From NCBI RefSeq assembly GCF_002095385.1, contig NZ_MIPP01000002.1:62001-126000 (forward strand): a stretch of 64,000 bases of DNA, given 5' to 3'. This DNA is from Pantoea eucrina (lineage in GTDB: Bacteria; Pseudomonadota; Gammaproteobacteria; Enterobacterales; Enterobacteriaceae). A program made the translations under genes and the position numbers. Shown here piece after piece: positions 25,402-34,122 of this stretch. Below the pieces are notes generated by a model, which searched no databases, had not been told where the DNA came from, and saw nothing but the letters and a program-made list of their open reading frames with translations. Positions within the stretch are counted from its first letter, which is position 1. Every line of letters begins with the position of its first letter.

Positions 25402-25605
25402 TTACTTACGACGGCTGATCTTCCCTCCTTTTCTGCCCGCTTCAATAGCCCGTTCAGGATCGTTTCTGAAGTTGCCACCGCTGACCTGGCCGCCCTTGCG
25501 GCCTGCCTCGGCAGCACGTTCTTTGTTAGCAGCAAAGTTACCTGCACCACCGCGGCGTGGTTTGGTTTTTTCAGCTTCTTCCGGGTTATTGCTGGAATCC
25601 TGCAT
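25402..25605 (-). CDS. yciG: KGG-motif general stress protein, YciG type
   Basis: A 67-residue hydrophilic protein with the repeats GGAGNFAANKERAAEAGRKGG and GGNFRNDPERAIEAGRKGG, the stress-induced KGG motif of YciG (E. coli YciG 59 residues), with an N-terminal extension rich in charge. The start at 25605 was chosen because AGAGGAAAAA precedes this ATG with ideal spacing; an ATG 22 codons upstream lacks one. In enteric bacteria YciG is RpoS-dependent and linked to stress tolerance and motility. It is a monocistronic unit with its own terminator. Confidence 0.88.
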   Translation of the reverse strand: MQDSSNNPEEAEKTKPRRGGAGNFAANKERAAEAGRKGGQVSGGNFRNDPERAIEAGRKGGKISRRK

Positions 25606-26040
25606 TTTTTCCTCTCTGTTCATGCTGACTTGTGGCAAAAATAAATGTAGCGCTGTTTTTACCATGTTCAAGACAGAATTTATCCTGACTTTTTAATTTA
25701 CGACGGGTCGTTTGTTTAAGTAAGAATCGATCTTAAGCGATTCTGTTATCTTAATCTTACGCAGGTGAATAGTTAGCATTTTACTTTGATAAAGGAAAGC
25801 GTTCTTTGCGTCCTGAAAAGGTTTAATGAAAAGTTGTGACAATTAGCCGGGCACAGCATTACGTCATGCAATAAAAGGGTGCAGGTATTCATTTGCGCTT
25901 CGTTTATTTTTTTCGTGACAGAGTATTGAGGATCGGAACATAAGCCGGGACTAAAAATAGACAGAAAATGATAGATGATAACAGGCGTGTTTATCGGGGC
26001 AGGGGAGGCCAGGCTGCTGGCCGGGTCAGCAGCCTGCTGT
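25606..26040. other. Intergenic region
   Basis: 435 bases without a supported gene. It should hold the yciG-like promoter (minus strand) near 25640-25760; no clear elements could be fixed. Confidence 0.4.
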
Positions 26041-27009
26041 TCAGAGATCGATTGTCAGGCTGACGGTATGGCTGCGGGAGCAGCAGAGTGCAATACACTG
26101 GGAGGGCGCCGCTTTTTCTTTGTCAGACTGAACCGTATCGCGATGGTCCGGCTGGCCTTCAGTAACAGGTGTCAGACAGGCCCCGCACATACCCATTTCA
26201 CATGACAGCGCAACCTCCACACCCTGTTCAGTCAGCACTGCTGCAATGGAACGGTCCGGCGGAACCAGCCAGCTTCTGCCCGATCGCGCCAGGGTTATAG
26301 TGAACGCTGCGCCTTGCTCAGTTACCTGCTGCGGTGCAGCCGCTTTAAATGCCTCTGTATGAATCACCTCAGGAGGCCAGCCGCAGGTTTCAGCCTGAAG
26401 CTGCAGATGGGACATAAAAGGCAGCGGACCACAGAGATAGATATGTGCGCCGGGCTGATAGCGAGCGATACTCTCAGGCTGATGAGTGCGGGCGCTGACA
26501 CCCTCACTGCTGTACCAGATGTGACAAACGCCGTGCGCAAAATTCTGGTTCAGGAGTGCTGCAAACGCCTCATCGCCCCGCTCTCTGAGATAATAGTGCA
26601 GTTCAAACGCCTGGCCTGCTGCCTCCAGCGCCTGTGCCATCACAGAAAGCGGAGTAATGCCGATGCCTGCGGCCAGCAGGATAACCTTCCTGGCAGCGAC
26701 CAGCGGAAAAAGATTACGTGGCGGAGAAATAGCAAGCTGCATGCCCGGGCGCAGCGTTTCATGTATGTAGCGCGACCCACCGCGCGACTCAGCCTCAAGC
26801 GCCACGCAAATTTCATAGCAGTCACGTCTGTTTTCCGCTCCGGTCAGTGAATATTGCCGGATCATTCCCGGCTGCAGATGCACATCAATGTGCGCACCTG
26901 CCTGCCATGCGGGCAGCAATTGCCCGTCTGTCGTCATCAGCCTGACGCTCAGGTTACGGCGGCCCTGACGCCAGATGCCGTCTGTCACCACATTAATCAG
27001 TTCGTTCAT
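26041..27009 (-). CDS. Reductase of a Rieske oxygenase system (VanB/phthalate dioxygenase reductase type)
   Basis: A 322-residue electron-transfer protein: FMN-binding domain (RQYSLTGAENRRD), NAD domain (LLAAGIGITPLSVMAQAL, YLCGPLPFM) and a C-terminal plant-type 2Fe-2S ferredoxin (CEMGMCGACLTPV with a distant Cys in CIALCC). It passes electrons from NADH to the oxygenase component just upstream (27019-28049). The pair resembles vanillate O-demethylase VanAB and related aromatic-acid demethylases. A LysR regulator is divergent from the oxygenase. Reductase class is certain; the aromatic substrate is inferred only. Confidence 0.88.
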   Translation of the reverse strand: MNELINVVTDGIWRQGRRNLSVRLMTTDGQLLPAWQAGAHIDVHLQPGMIRQYSLTGAENRRDCYEICVALEAESRGGSRYIHETLRPGMQLAISPPRNLFPLVAARKVILLAAGIGITPLSVMAQALEAAGQAFELHYYLRERGDEAFAALLNQNFAHGVCHIWYSSEGVSARTHQPESIARYQPGAHIYLCGPLPFMSHLQLQAETCGWPPEVIHTEAFKAAAPQQVTEQGAAFTITLARSGRSWLVPPDRSIAAVLTEQGVEVALSCEMGMCGACLTPVTEGQPDHRDTVQSDKEKAAPSQCIALCCSRSHTVSLTIDL

Positions 27010-27018
27010 TGCCGCCCC

Positions 27019-28049
27019 TCACACCAGAAAAAATTCACCAAATCCCATACGTTTTAGCCCGCGCCGGTAGGCCACTGAACTGCGATCGGCCGGAATATGC
27101 GCCTCCAGCGTAAGATCCAGCGGCAGACGTTCAGGGCGCTGGGTCTCCACCATCAGCCGATCCTCCTCAAAAACGCGCAGGTTAAAGGCGTGCACCTCTT
27201 CCGGAGGAATGTGCAGATCAAAGTTGCGTGCGATAGGCGCAAACATGCGCGTCTGGCGGGCTGAAACCGGAGAGGCCGCATTCATGATTGTCAGGCGGCG
27301 TCGCCAGGGAAGAAAATGGTCAGCGTGGCTGTAAAGGGCAGATGCATCTCAAAACGTCGCAGCCACTCAAAGCCGTCGGGCGCCTGCTGCGGGCTGCCGG
27401 CAGCAAAATTACTGACGGTACTCCAGTAGTCCACGCTAAAGCCGTAGTCGGTTTCAACCGGGTTATATGCCGGCACCAGCTGGTTAGCCGCATCGGCAAA
27501 GGTGTCCGTATGCACCCAGGCAAAATGCGCGACGTCCAGAAAGCCCTCTACCTGGCGGCCGGCAAAGCCTGCGACATCAAACCCAGGGCAGTTGATTTGC
27601 TGAAACCCGCTGTCATCCCAGTGCGGCATCGTCGGCAGTTTTGCCGGCTGTTCACTGTCGGGCGCCAGACAAACCCAGATCAGTCCAAAACGTTCCGTCA
27701 CGGCATAAGAGGTAAGATGCAGTTTGGCAGGCACCGGCTGGTCCGGACTCGATGGAATACGGTTACACCGGCCATTTTCCCCAAAACGCAGGCCGTGATA
27801 GGGACAGATAATGCCCTCATCATCATGGAAACCCAGCGTCAGCGGTACGCCACGATGTGGACAGATATCACGTGCGGCCACAACGTCCCCCTTAATCCGA
27901 TACAGCACCAGCTGTTCATCCAGCAGAGTCGCCTTCACCGGCGCGCTGCTGATATCGCCGCTGCGCGCAACAGGATGCCAGTGGCGCGCAAGGCGCAGCC
28001 AGTCTTCGGGATCAAAAGTGCAGTGGGCGGGCGGTGTCGGACCGGACAT
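27019..28049 (-). pseudogene. Rieske-type aromatic oxygenase alpha subunit (VanA-like), frameshifted
   Basis: Rieske non-haem iron oxygenase of about 343 residues, in two frames. From 28049 the N-terminal Rieske cluster is intact (CPHRGVPL and CPYHGLRF) and the catalytic iron domain begins (FLDVAHFAWVHTD). The frame breaks within 27292-27303 (FFPGDAA then stop) and resumes as RLTIMNAASPVSARQTRMFAPIARNFD to 27019 in the alternate frame, the normal C-terminus of VanA-like enzymes. A single missing base explains it. With the 26041 reductase it would be a two-component O-demethylase or hydroxylase. It is non-functional as given unless the indel is a sequence error. Confidence 0.85.
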
Positions 28050-28182
28050 AGTTATCTCCTGATAATCAGTTCACACAGCGTGATAAACATAATGTTTGTC
28101 AGGACATTGTTATTACGCTTCTGTGTTACGATCCATCGCTAAGATTACAGCCTGCTGTTGCAAAAAAGTGTACAGGTGCACG

Positions 28183-29097
28183 ATGAGCCCATTCTCCCGC
28201 TTCGCTCTCTATTTTACCGAAGTCGCCCGCAGCGGCAGCCTGCGCAAAGCGGCAGAAAAGCTGCACGTGTCGGCCTCTGCGATCAACCGGCAAATTTTGC
28301 AGGCAGAGGCCGCCTTTAACACGCCGCTGTTTGAGCGTCTGCCTGAGGGTCTGCGTATGACCACTGCCGGAGAGTTGCTCTACAGCGATCTCACGCGCTG
28401 GCAGCGCGAATTTCGCGTTACGCGTCAGCGGTTTGATGAGATACAGGGGCTAAAACGCGGCAATGTCACTCTGGGAATGGTGCAGTCTCTGACCCGGGGC
28501 CGGATAGCTGAACGGATAGCGGCAATGGCGCAGACACACCTCTGGCTGAATCTGACGCTTACCGTTGATAACAGCCAGCGCATCAGCCAGCTTATCCGGC
28601 AATCTGAAATCGATTTTGGTCTGATCCTCGACCCGGATGGGCAGAGCGGCCTTAATGTACTGGCTTTTGCCGAACTGGAAATGGGCGTGGTGATGAACAA
28701 CCGGCATCCGCTCAGCACCCGTGACGCTGTCTCGCTCAGTGAACTGAGTCACGAGCGGCATATTCTGCCGGGCGACTCACTGGTTGTTCATGAGCGTGTC
28801 GCTGCGCTCTATCACCGGCAGGGATTCCAGCCTGAAAATGTAATCGGCTGTAATGATATACGGCTTATCCATACGCTGGTGGCGCAGAACAGCGGTATCT
28901 GTGTGCTGAGCCTGCTGGATGTCATGACTGAGGTTGAACAGGGTGAGTTAAGCTTCGTACCGCTCCGGCACAGCGTTATGCGCCCCCTGACGCTGGCCTT
29001 ATGCACCGCACCGTCGCGACAGCTTTCGCGCGCGGCGCAGATGCTGATTCAGCAGATGACAGAGGTGATCGACGCGATGAGTGTCACTCAGCGCTAA
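28183..29097 (+). CDS. LysR-type regulator beside the Rieske oxygenase
   Basis: A 304-residue LysR regulator from the ATG at 28183 (MSPFSRFALYFTEVARSGSL). The winged HTH includes LRKAAEKLHVSASAINRQI; the effector domain follows (GNVTLGMVQSLTRGR). The longer frame start 29 codons upstream gives residues unlike LysR proteins and is rejected. It is divergent from the oxygenase gene, 134 bases away, so it probably senses the aromatic substrate and activates the oxygenase/reductase pair. Its stop overlaps the end of the convergent map gene by 4 bases. Confidence 0.88.
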   Translation: MSPFSRFALYFTEVARSGSLRKAAEKLHVSASAINRQILQAEAAFNTPLFERLPEGLRMTTAGELLYSDLTRWQREFRVTRQRFDEIQGLKRGNVTLGMVQSLTRGRIAERIAAMAQTHLWLNLTLTVDNSQRISQLIRQSEIDFGLILDPDGQSGLNVLAFAELEMGVVMNNRHPLSTRDAVSLSELSHERHILPGDSLVVHERVAALYHRQGFQPENVIGCNDIRLIHTLVAQNSGICVLSLLDVMTEVEQGELSFVPLRHSVMRPLTLALCTAPSRQLSRAAQMLIQQMTEVIDAMSVTQR

Positions 29098-29876
29098 ACC
29101 GGAGAGTAGTCGCCGGTGCCATCCGGCCAGGGTGTGAGAAGATCAAAGCCGTTATCCGTAACCGCAACGGTATGCTCCCACTGCGCGGAGAGGGAACGAT
29201 CTTTGGTCACTACCGTCCAGCCATCACTTAATACGCTGGTTGCCGCTTTCCCGGCGTTGATCATGGGCTCAATAGTAAAGATCATGCCGGGTTCCAGCAC
29301 AAGGCCTTTACCGGCCGTACCATAATGAAGCACCTGTGGTTCATCATGATAGATCCGTCCGGTGCCATGACCGCAATACTCGCGCACAACCGAGAACCCT
29401 GCGCCTTCAGCTACCCGCTGGATGGCTGCACCGATATCGCCCAGCGTGGCGCCGGGTTTAACCACGTGGATACCCGCTACCATGGCATCGTATGTGATAT
29501 CCACCAGTCGTCTGGCACGAACTGAAGGCTGGCCCACAAAGTACATACGACTGGTATCGCCATACCAGCCCTCTTTGATGACCGCGACATCAATATTAAT
29601 GATATCGCCCTCTTTCAGTCGTTTCGGGCCGGGGATACCGTGGCAGACTACATGATTAACTGACGTGCAGACCGTGCGGGTATAGCCGTGATAGCCGATA
29701 TTTGCCGGCGTGATGTTTAAAACATCAACGATATAATCGTGACAGAGACGATCCAGTTCGTCGGTGCTGATACCCGGCTTCACATGAGGACCAATCATCG
29801 CCAGTACGGCAGCAGCGGCCTGGCCCGCGGCGCGCGCCTGTTCAATTTCAGCGGCATTATGGAGCGTAATATTCAC
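29094..29876 (-). CDS. map: Type I methionine aminopeptidase, plasmid copy
   Basis: A 260-residue pita-bread metalloprotease that removes the N-terminal Met. Metal ligands are visible in order: Asp in IINIDVAVIKEGWYGDTSRMY (two Asp), His in YCGHGTGR, Glu in TIEPMI and Glu in WEHTVAV. The start is a GTG overlapping the stop of the ParD-like gene by 4 bases (GTGA), so the two are translationally coupled. The housekeeping map gene normally sits beside rpsB on the chromosome, so this is a second copy. Its pairing with a ParD-like gene recurs in other bacteria from general knowledge, but its purpose is unclear. Confidence 0.92.
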   Translation of the reverse strand: MNITLHNAAEIEQARAAGQAAAAVLAMIGPHVKPGISTDELDRLCHDYIVDVLNITPANIGYHGYTRTVCTSVNHVVCHGIPGPKRLKEGDIINIDVAVIKEGWYGDTSRMYFVGQPSVRARRLVDITYDAMVAGIHVVKPGATLGDIGAAIQRVAEGAGFSVVREYCGHGTGRIYHDEPQVLHYGTAGKGLVLEPGMIFTIEPMINAGKAATSVLSDGWTVVTKDRSLSAQWEHTVAVTDNGFDLLTPWPDGTGDYSPV

Positions 29877-30118
29877 GATGCTTTCTCCTGAGTCAGAAAG
29901 AGAGGATGGTTTAAGAGTGCGGCCAGGTCGCTGCCCCCGTCGCGCTCTATGCGCATGAGCAGCCGGACCAGCGCCTGATGATCTTTGTCAGGATAGAGTT
30001 CCGCCAGCATGCCCATTTTCATCCAGTGTTCCGCCTGTGCGTTGACTGAACGGCTCAATGCGCCGCTGGCGATACGCAGATTTTCGTGCATCAGATCGGA
30101 AATTTTCACAATGCCCAT
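29873..30118 (-). CDS. ParD-like antitoxin-family protein
   Basis: An 81-residue protein of the ParD_like family. The N-terminal part (VKISDLMHENLRIASGALSRSVNAQAEHWMKMG) is a ribbon-helix-helix-type DNA-binding domain; the C-terminal half is charged. No ParE-type or other classical toxin gene follows; instead it is translationally coupled to a methionine aminopeptidase. It probably autoregulates through the inverted repeat upstream (30140-30154). Function is unproven; it could be a transcriptional regulator of map rather than an antitoxin. Confidence 0.78.
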   Translation of the reverse strand: MGIVKISDLMHENLRIASGALSRSVNAQAEHWMKMGMLAELYPDKDHQALVRLLMRIERDGGSDLAALLNHPLFLTQEKAS

Positions 30119-30467
30119 CGCTGTGCCTTATATGTTTTATATATGAAGCATATACTACCCGCAATAAAGAAAGAAACAAGGTGCCTGCAGCGAATACAAC
30201 AAAGCCGCAGCCGTTAAGGCAGTGGTAAAACGCACATCAGGCCTGTTAATTGTTTACTCTTTATCCTGAAGCGAGCCTCCCAGACATGCAGTAAAAAATT
30301 TCAAGTATCGGTTTAACGTTTTATTATTCATGTGGTTAGAGAGAAGGGAAGGCTCTGATCCGATGTTAGTGACGGATTGTTTCTGAATGGACATAAATTT
30401 TGTAGTATCTTTTTAGCGGTATGAAAAGCCCTTTCTCCAGATGTAAACTGACCCGGCGACCGCAAAT
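30119..30467. other. Intergenic region between two divergent operons
   Basis: 349 bases without a gene. It carries the ParD-like operator candidate at 30140-30154 and, to the right, the presumed promoter of the YmgA-like gene; no clear -10/-35 pair was fixed. Confidence 0.4.
30140..30154. promoter_or_regulatory. Operator candidate for the ParD-like/map operon
   Basis: TATATG-AAG-CATATA is a perfect inverted repeat 22 bases upstream of the ParD-like start, preceded by another TATATG half site (30129-30134). RHH proteins bind such short palindromes. Confidence 0.55.
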
Positions 30468-30704
30468 ATGAACAAAGCAGATGATAGTGAATGGGTAGAC
30501 ATAGTAATAGGCGAGGCGGTAATGGCTCTGTTCAATGAGGAGTTACCCGTCTCTTATGATGCTTTGCTCAGCAAATTGCAGGAGATGCTGGCAGCAGAGA
30601 AGAGCGCCGCAAAAACCCGTTCACTGTTTTTGGCCATCCGGGAAATTCAGGGAGCAGAGCACCCGGCGATCAACGTGGCATCAAATGAACAGACTTTGCA
30701 CTAA
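30468..30704 (+). CDS. Small connector protein, YmgA-like (AriR superfamily)
   Basis: A 78-residue acidic helical protein. The core IVIGEAVMALFNEELPVSYDALLSKLQEML shares its pattern (hIGEAV--L, then a helix after PVSYDALL) with three other proteins here (37762, 38815, 40529) and with E. coli YmgA. In E. coli such proteins are made when BluR is released by BluF and act through the Rcs phosphorelay on biofilm and capsule genes. It is convergent with the next small gene. Family assignment rests on this pattern; the exact partner is unknown. Confidence 0.7.
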   Translation: MNKADDSEWVDIVIGEAVMALFNEELPVSYDALLSKLQEMLAAEKSAAKTRSLFLAIREIQGAEHPAINVASNEQTLH

Positions 30705-30732
30705 ACGTTGAGGCGTACCGCTCCGTCATGAC

Positions 30733-30933
30733 TTATTGCTTTCTGGCTGTCAGGGCGCGCGCCGCGCTCGCGTAGATCTCTTTCATCCCATCCAGCGCCT
30801 CTTTTTCCTGCTGGCGCAGACGCGTCAGAATGTTATCCGTACTCAAAGGCTGCCCTGATTTACGTAAAAACGAAACGGCGCGCCCGATGACGGCATGAAT
30901 AGCACTGTTGTTATCCAAAACGCTGAGTTTCAC
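30733..30933 (-). CDS. Small connector protein, AriR/YmgB-like
   Basis: A 66-residue helical protein. AVIGRAVSFLRKSGQPLSTDNILTRLRQQE has the AriR pattern (hhG-AV--L---G--hs--NIh--L) of E. coli AriR ([26 protein letters not shown]). It is short, without other domains. It is convergent with the YmgA-like gene at 30468 and next to an OhrR-like regulator. This is one of nine such proteins in 14 kb. Confidence 0.62.
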   Translation of the reverse strand: MKLSVLDNNSAIHAVIGRAVSFLRKSGQPLSTDNILTRLRQQEKEALDGMKEIYASAARALTARKQ

Positions 30934-31025
30934 GCTTTATCCCTCTGCCTGATTTCTGATATTCATGGCTGCCACTACATACCCTGCACAGATCAATTCC
31001 TGAGCAGAGTGCTTCTTATTTGCGC

Positions 31026-31514
31026 TCAGGGCAGTGCCCGATGCAGCTTCTCCCGCAGGGCTGCCACTCTTACGGTAAGATCGTGCAACTCTTCATAGGG
31101 GGTATCCATTACCGATATCATATCGGCGGGCACGCCGGCGGCTTTGCTTTTAAGCTGCAGCCCTTCATGCGTCAGAAAAATGCGTACCCGGCGTTCGTCT
31201 CCTCCCGCATCACGTTTGCGCAAAATAAAACCGGCCGCTTCAAGTCTCTTCAGTAGCTGGCTGAGCGTGCCGGAGTCCAGCCGCACACGTGCGCCAACCT
31301 CCGATACTGTCACCTCATCTTTTTCCCACAGCGCCAGTAAAACCAGATACTGGGGATAGGTTAGCCCAAGCGGTTTTAGTCTGGACTGATAAAGCTTGGT
31401 CATCGCCAGCGATGCAGAGTAGAGCGCAAAACAGAGAAACTGGTCGACGGTGACCGGTGCATCAGAAAGCGCACCATCATGCTCACCGCTTTGATCATTT
31501 ATATCAGTACACAT
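31026..31514 (-). CDS. MarR family regulator, OhrR-like peroxide sensor
   Basis: A 162-residue winged-helix regulator. The sequence QFLCFALYSASLAMTKLYQSRLKPLGLTYPQYLVLLALWE is typical of OhrR, including the N-terminal redox cysteine within LCFALY and the Tyr pair that hydrogen bonds to it. The wing and recognition helix are SEVGARVRLDSGTLSQLLKRLEAAG. OhrR represses the organic hydroperoxide reductase ohr until oxidised. No ohr gene is seen in this window, so its target lies elsewhere or is autoregulatory. A palindromic site lies 71 bases upstream of its start. Confidence 0.83.
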   Translation of the reverse strand: MCTDINDQSGEHDGALSDAPVTVDQFLCFALYSASLAMTKLYQSRLKPLGLTYPQYLVLLALWEKDEVTVSEVGARVRLDSGTLSQLLKRLEAAGFILRKRDAGGDERRVRIFLTHEGLQLKSKAAGVPADMISVMDTPYEELHDLTVRVAALREKLHRALP

Positions 31515-31584
31515 TCACAATCCATTTTAGTGAGCTGGCCGGCAGGGAAAACGCACGCTGCGTCCGGGCAGCCACAAGTATTGA

Positions 31585-31600
31585 ATCAAATTAAATTGAT
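31585..31600. promoter_or_regulatory. Operator candidate between ohrR-like and yedK
   Basis: ATCAA-ATTAAA-TTGAT, an AT-rich palindrome of the kind bound by OhrR/MarR proteins, in the 163-base divergent gap between the regulator and yedK. Confidence 0.45.
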
Positions 31601-31677
31601 GTCAATGTAACCTGACACAAACGCTGTCGCCGTCGCGGGTCTGGCAAACTGGCCTATGCTTACAGCCGGAGGCCGAT

Positions 31678-32355
31678 ATGTGTGGACGATTCGCGCAGTA
31701 CAGCAGCAGAGATGACTATTTTATGGCGCTGGGTATTGCGCCGGACGAAATCCAGTACGATCCGTTGCCCATCGGGCGCTACAACGTTGCGCCTGGTACC
31801 CGGGTATTACTGCTCAGCGAACGCGAAGAGGCGCTGCAGCTGGATCCGGTCTACTGGGGATATGGACCAGAGTGGTGGCATAAGCAGCCTTTGATTAATG
31901 CCCGCAGCGAAACCGCGGCCAGCGGCCGGATGTTTAAGTCTCTCTGGGAACAGGGCCGGGCGATAGTGCCGGCTGATGGCTGGTTTGAGTGGAAAAAAGA
32001 GAAGGGGAGAAAACAGCCGTTCTTTATTTATCACCAGCGTAAAACGCCGCTGTTTTTTGCTGCCATCGGTAAGGCGCCGTTTAATCACGTTCAGGGGCAT
32101 GAAGGCTTTGTCATCGTGACCGCCGCCAGCAATAAAGGCATGGTCGATATCCACGATCGCCGCCCGCTGGTTCTGACCACAGAAGGCGTTCATGAATGGC
32201 TGAGCAGCAGCACCTCTGCGCGTCGCGCGCAGGAGATTGCTCATGAAGCTGCTGAGCCGGAAGAGGCATTCTGCTGGCATGCGGTGACCACGCGGGTAGG
32301 CAGCGTACGTCAGCAGGATGCTGAGCTGATTGAAGAGATCGTGCCGGAAAAGTAG
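31678..32355 (+). CDS. yedK: SRAP-family abasic-site protein YedK (HMCES-like)
   Basis: A 225-residue DNA-repair protein that covalently traps abasic sites in single-stranded DNA through Cys2, forming a stable thiazolidine crosslink. The catalytic residues are all present: Cys2 (MCGRF), Asn74 (LINARSETA), Glu104 (GWFEWKK) and His159 (DIHDRRP). Length matches E. coli YedK at 222. Together with the umuD'-like/umuC pair, the window carries two DNA-damage tolerance functions. It is divergent from the OhrR-like regulator and appears to be monocistronic. Confidence 0.93.
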   Translation: MCGRFAQYSSRDDYFMALGIAPDEIQYDPLPIGRYNVAPGTRVLLLSEREEALQLDPVYWGYGPEWWHKQPLINARSETAASGRMFKSLWEQGRAIVPADGWFEWKKEKGRKQPFFIYHQRKTPLFFAAIGKAPFNHVQGHEGFVIVTAASNKGMVDIHDRRPLVLTTEGVHEWLSSSTSARRAQEIAHEAAEPEEAFCWHAVTTRVGSVRQQDAELIEEIVPEK

Positions 32356-32433
32356 TGGCTGATACATTTTATCTATTGAAATGAAAACCGGTGTCCGGTT
32401 GCAGCCAGCGGTATGCCATTCAATAATCGAAGC

Positions 32434-32694
32434 ATGACAACTTATCGCGTTAGAGTCGGGTATCATAACCCGTCAGCCCTGACTTTCAGGCAACTTGATG
32501 AACTGCTGGAGCCGCAGCGTTTCTGGCGTACTGCTACTCACACCAGTCGCTTCCGGTACTATATGGAGTATGAGTATGAATCTGACGTACGTGACCTGTG
32601 CGCAGTCTGCGCGCTGGCTTACTCTCAGGCCTGCCGCGTGCGGCGGTGTCCGCTGGTATTAGTTGAGGAAGTGTCTGCCGCTGTGACGCAATAA
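32434..32694 (+). CDS. Hypothetical protein
   Basis: An 86-residue frame from the ATG at 32434 (MTTYRVRVGYHNPSALTFRQLDELLEPQ). No recognised domain. It is rich in aromatic and basic residues (RFRYYMEYEYESD) and contains CAVCALAYSQAC, a possible metal site. There is only a weak GAAG ribosome site. It lies between yedK and hchA on the same strand. Codon use looks ordinary, so it may be real. Confidence 0.45.
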   Translation: MTTYRVRVGYHNPSALTFRQLDELLEPQRFWRTATHTSRFRYYMEYEYESDVRDLCAVCALAYSQACRVRRCPLVLVEEVSAAVTQ

Positions 32695-32815
32695 GTTGTG
32701 CGTACCGATGTTCTCTGCGGCGCAACAGGCGCAGCGGCATTCAGAATTGGCTCAGTGAGCCAGGCCGTTTTTTCACCTACGCTTCTTTCTGTATTTATTC
32801 ACAGAGGAAGCATAA

Positions 32816-33622
32816 ATGACGAACGAACTCAGCAGGAACCCCGTTGCCGATCGTGCCGAGGCAGACGCATTTTTCCCCTCCGACTACTCGCGCGATCGGT
32901 TTACCTCTCCTCTATCCGATCTGGAGGGCGCAGACTATCCGGCGCCCGGCGACGGAAGCAAAAAAATTCTGGTCCTGTGTGCTGATGAACGCTATCTGCC
33001 GCTGGAGAACGATACGCTGTTTTCAACCGGCAATCATCCGGTGGAAACGCTGCTGCCGATGTATCACCTGCATCAGGCGGGCTTCGGTATCGATATTGCA
33101 ACGCTCTCTGGTCAGATGGCAAAGTTTGAACACTGGGCCATGCCCGGACAGGATGAAGCGGTATTACAGTTCTATCAGCGCTACCAGTCAGCCTTCCGCT
33201 CTCCGCTCAGGCTGGCAGATGTGTTAGCGTCCCTCTCTCCTCATAGCGACTACGCGGCAGTGTTTATCCCGGGCGGGCATGGCGCGCTGATCGGCTTACC
33301 GGAGAGTAAAGAGGTGGCGACATTGCTTCGCTGGACGCTGGAAAACGACCGCTATCTGATCTCACTCTGTCACGGCCCGGCGGCGTTTCTTTCACTCGCC
33401 GGGTCCGACAATCCGCTGGCTGGCTATGAAATCTGTGCTTTCCCTGATGCCATTGATAAGCAGACGCCGGACATAGGCTATATGCCAGGCCATCTTACCT
33501 GGTACTTCGGTGAGAAGCTGCGCGCAATGGGTCTTCATATTATCAATGAAGATATCAAAGGTACGGTACATCGCGATCGCAATGTTATAACGGGCGACAG
33601 CCTTATGCTGCAAATGCGTTAG
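32816..33622 (+). CDS. hchA: Hsp31 / glyoxalase III-type protein HchA, C-terminus frameshifted
   Basis: DJ-1/PfpI-superfamily chaperone and glutathione-independent glyoxalase. The catalytic set is present: Glu77 (NHPVETLL), Cys185 and His186 (SLCHGPA). As written it ends at 268 residues (GDSLMLQMR). One extra base near 33600-33603 would continue it as DSPYAANALGKLAAETLLKAYG with a TAA at 33661-33663, the normal C-terminus of HchA (about 283 residues). So the last 20 or so residues are lost by a one-base deletion or read error; the active site is unaffected. Start has GAGGAAGC upstream. Confidence 0.88.
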   Translation: MTNELSRNPVADRAEADAFFPSDYSRDRFTSPLSDLEGADYPAPGDGSKKILVLCADERYLPLENDTLFSTGNHPVETLLPMYHLHQAGFGIDIATLSGQMAKFEHWAMPGQDEAVLQFYQRYQSAFRSPLRLADVLASLSPHSDYAAVFIPGGHGALIGLPESKEVATLLRWTLENDRYLISLCHGPAAFLSLAGSDNPLAGYEICAFPDAIDKQTPDIGYMPGHLTWYFGEKLRAMGLHIINEDIKGTVHRDRNVITGDSLMLQMR

Positions 33623-33680
33623 GCAAACTTGCTGCAGAAACGTTGCTGAAAGCTTACGGTTAAGGCGTCTGATTTCCCAG

Positions 33681-33706
33681 GCCCTGACAGGCATCTTTGT
33701 CAGGGC
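33681..33706 (+). terminator. Terminator after hchA
   Basis: GCCCTGACA and TGTCAGGGC form a 9-bp stem with an 8-base loop, followed by TGATATTTCTT. It lies 18 bases beyond the restored hchA stop, supporting 33661-33663 as the true gene end. Confidence 0.65.
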
Positions 33707-34122
33707 TGATATTTCTTCCTGATTAAAATTTAAATCGTAAACGTATTTCTCTGTTTTATTTCTTATAAAAAATAAGCTGTTTATCGGCGAGGTTAGCTAA
33801 AACTTTAGCACTTTATTATAATATAAGATTTTCCGATATATAACGAGCCAGAGTGTTTTTGATATACCTGATTTAATTTTTATCTTGTTGTTATTAAATG
33901 ATTTATGTTTATTTGGCTTTGGCAGTTACGCAAGAATATATCGTCAATACACTTCCTGTAAAATAACCCTGAGCAATCTATAATTTTTCACTTCATCAGC
34001 GCCTGCAATAACCGGCAGGCCCGGATGCAGAGTGGCTATCTCATGGATGAGCAGATTGCACCGTTTAATAACAATAATTTTTATTCAGAATTGCTCACTT
34101 AAGGCTCACCCAGGAATATTGC
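33707..34122. other. AT-rich region upstream of the chemoreceptor
   Basis: 416 bases very rich in A and T (33720-33980) with no credible gene; it presumably holds the promoter of the chemoreceptor gene. No flagellar sigma-28 promoter was recognised with confidence. Confidence 0.4.
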
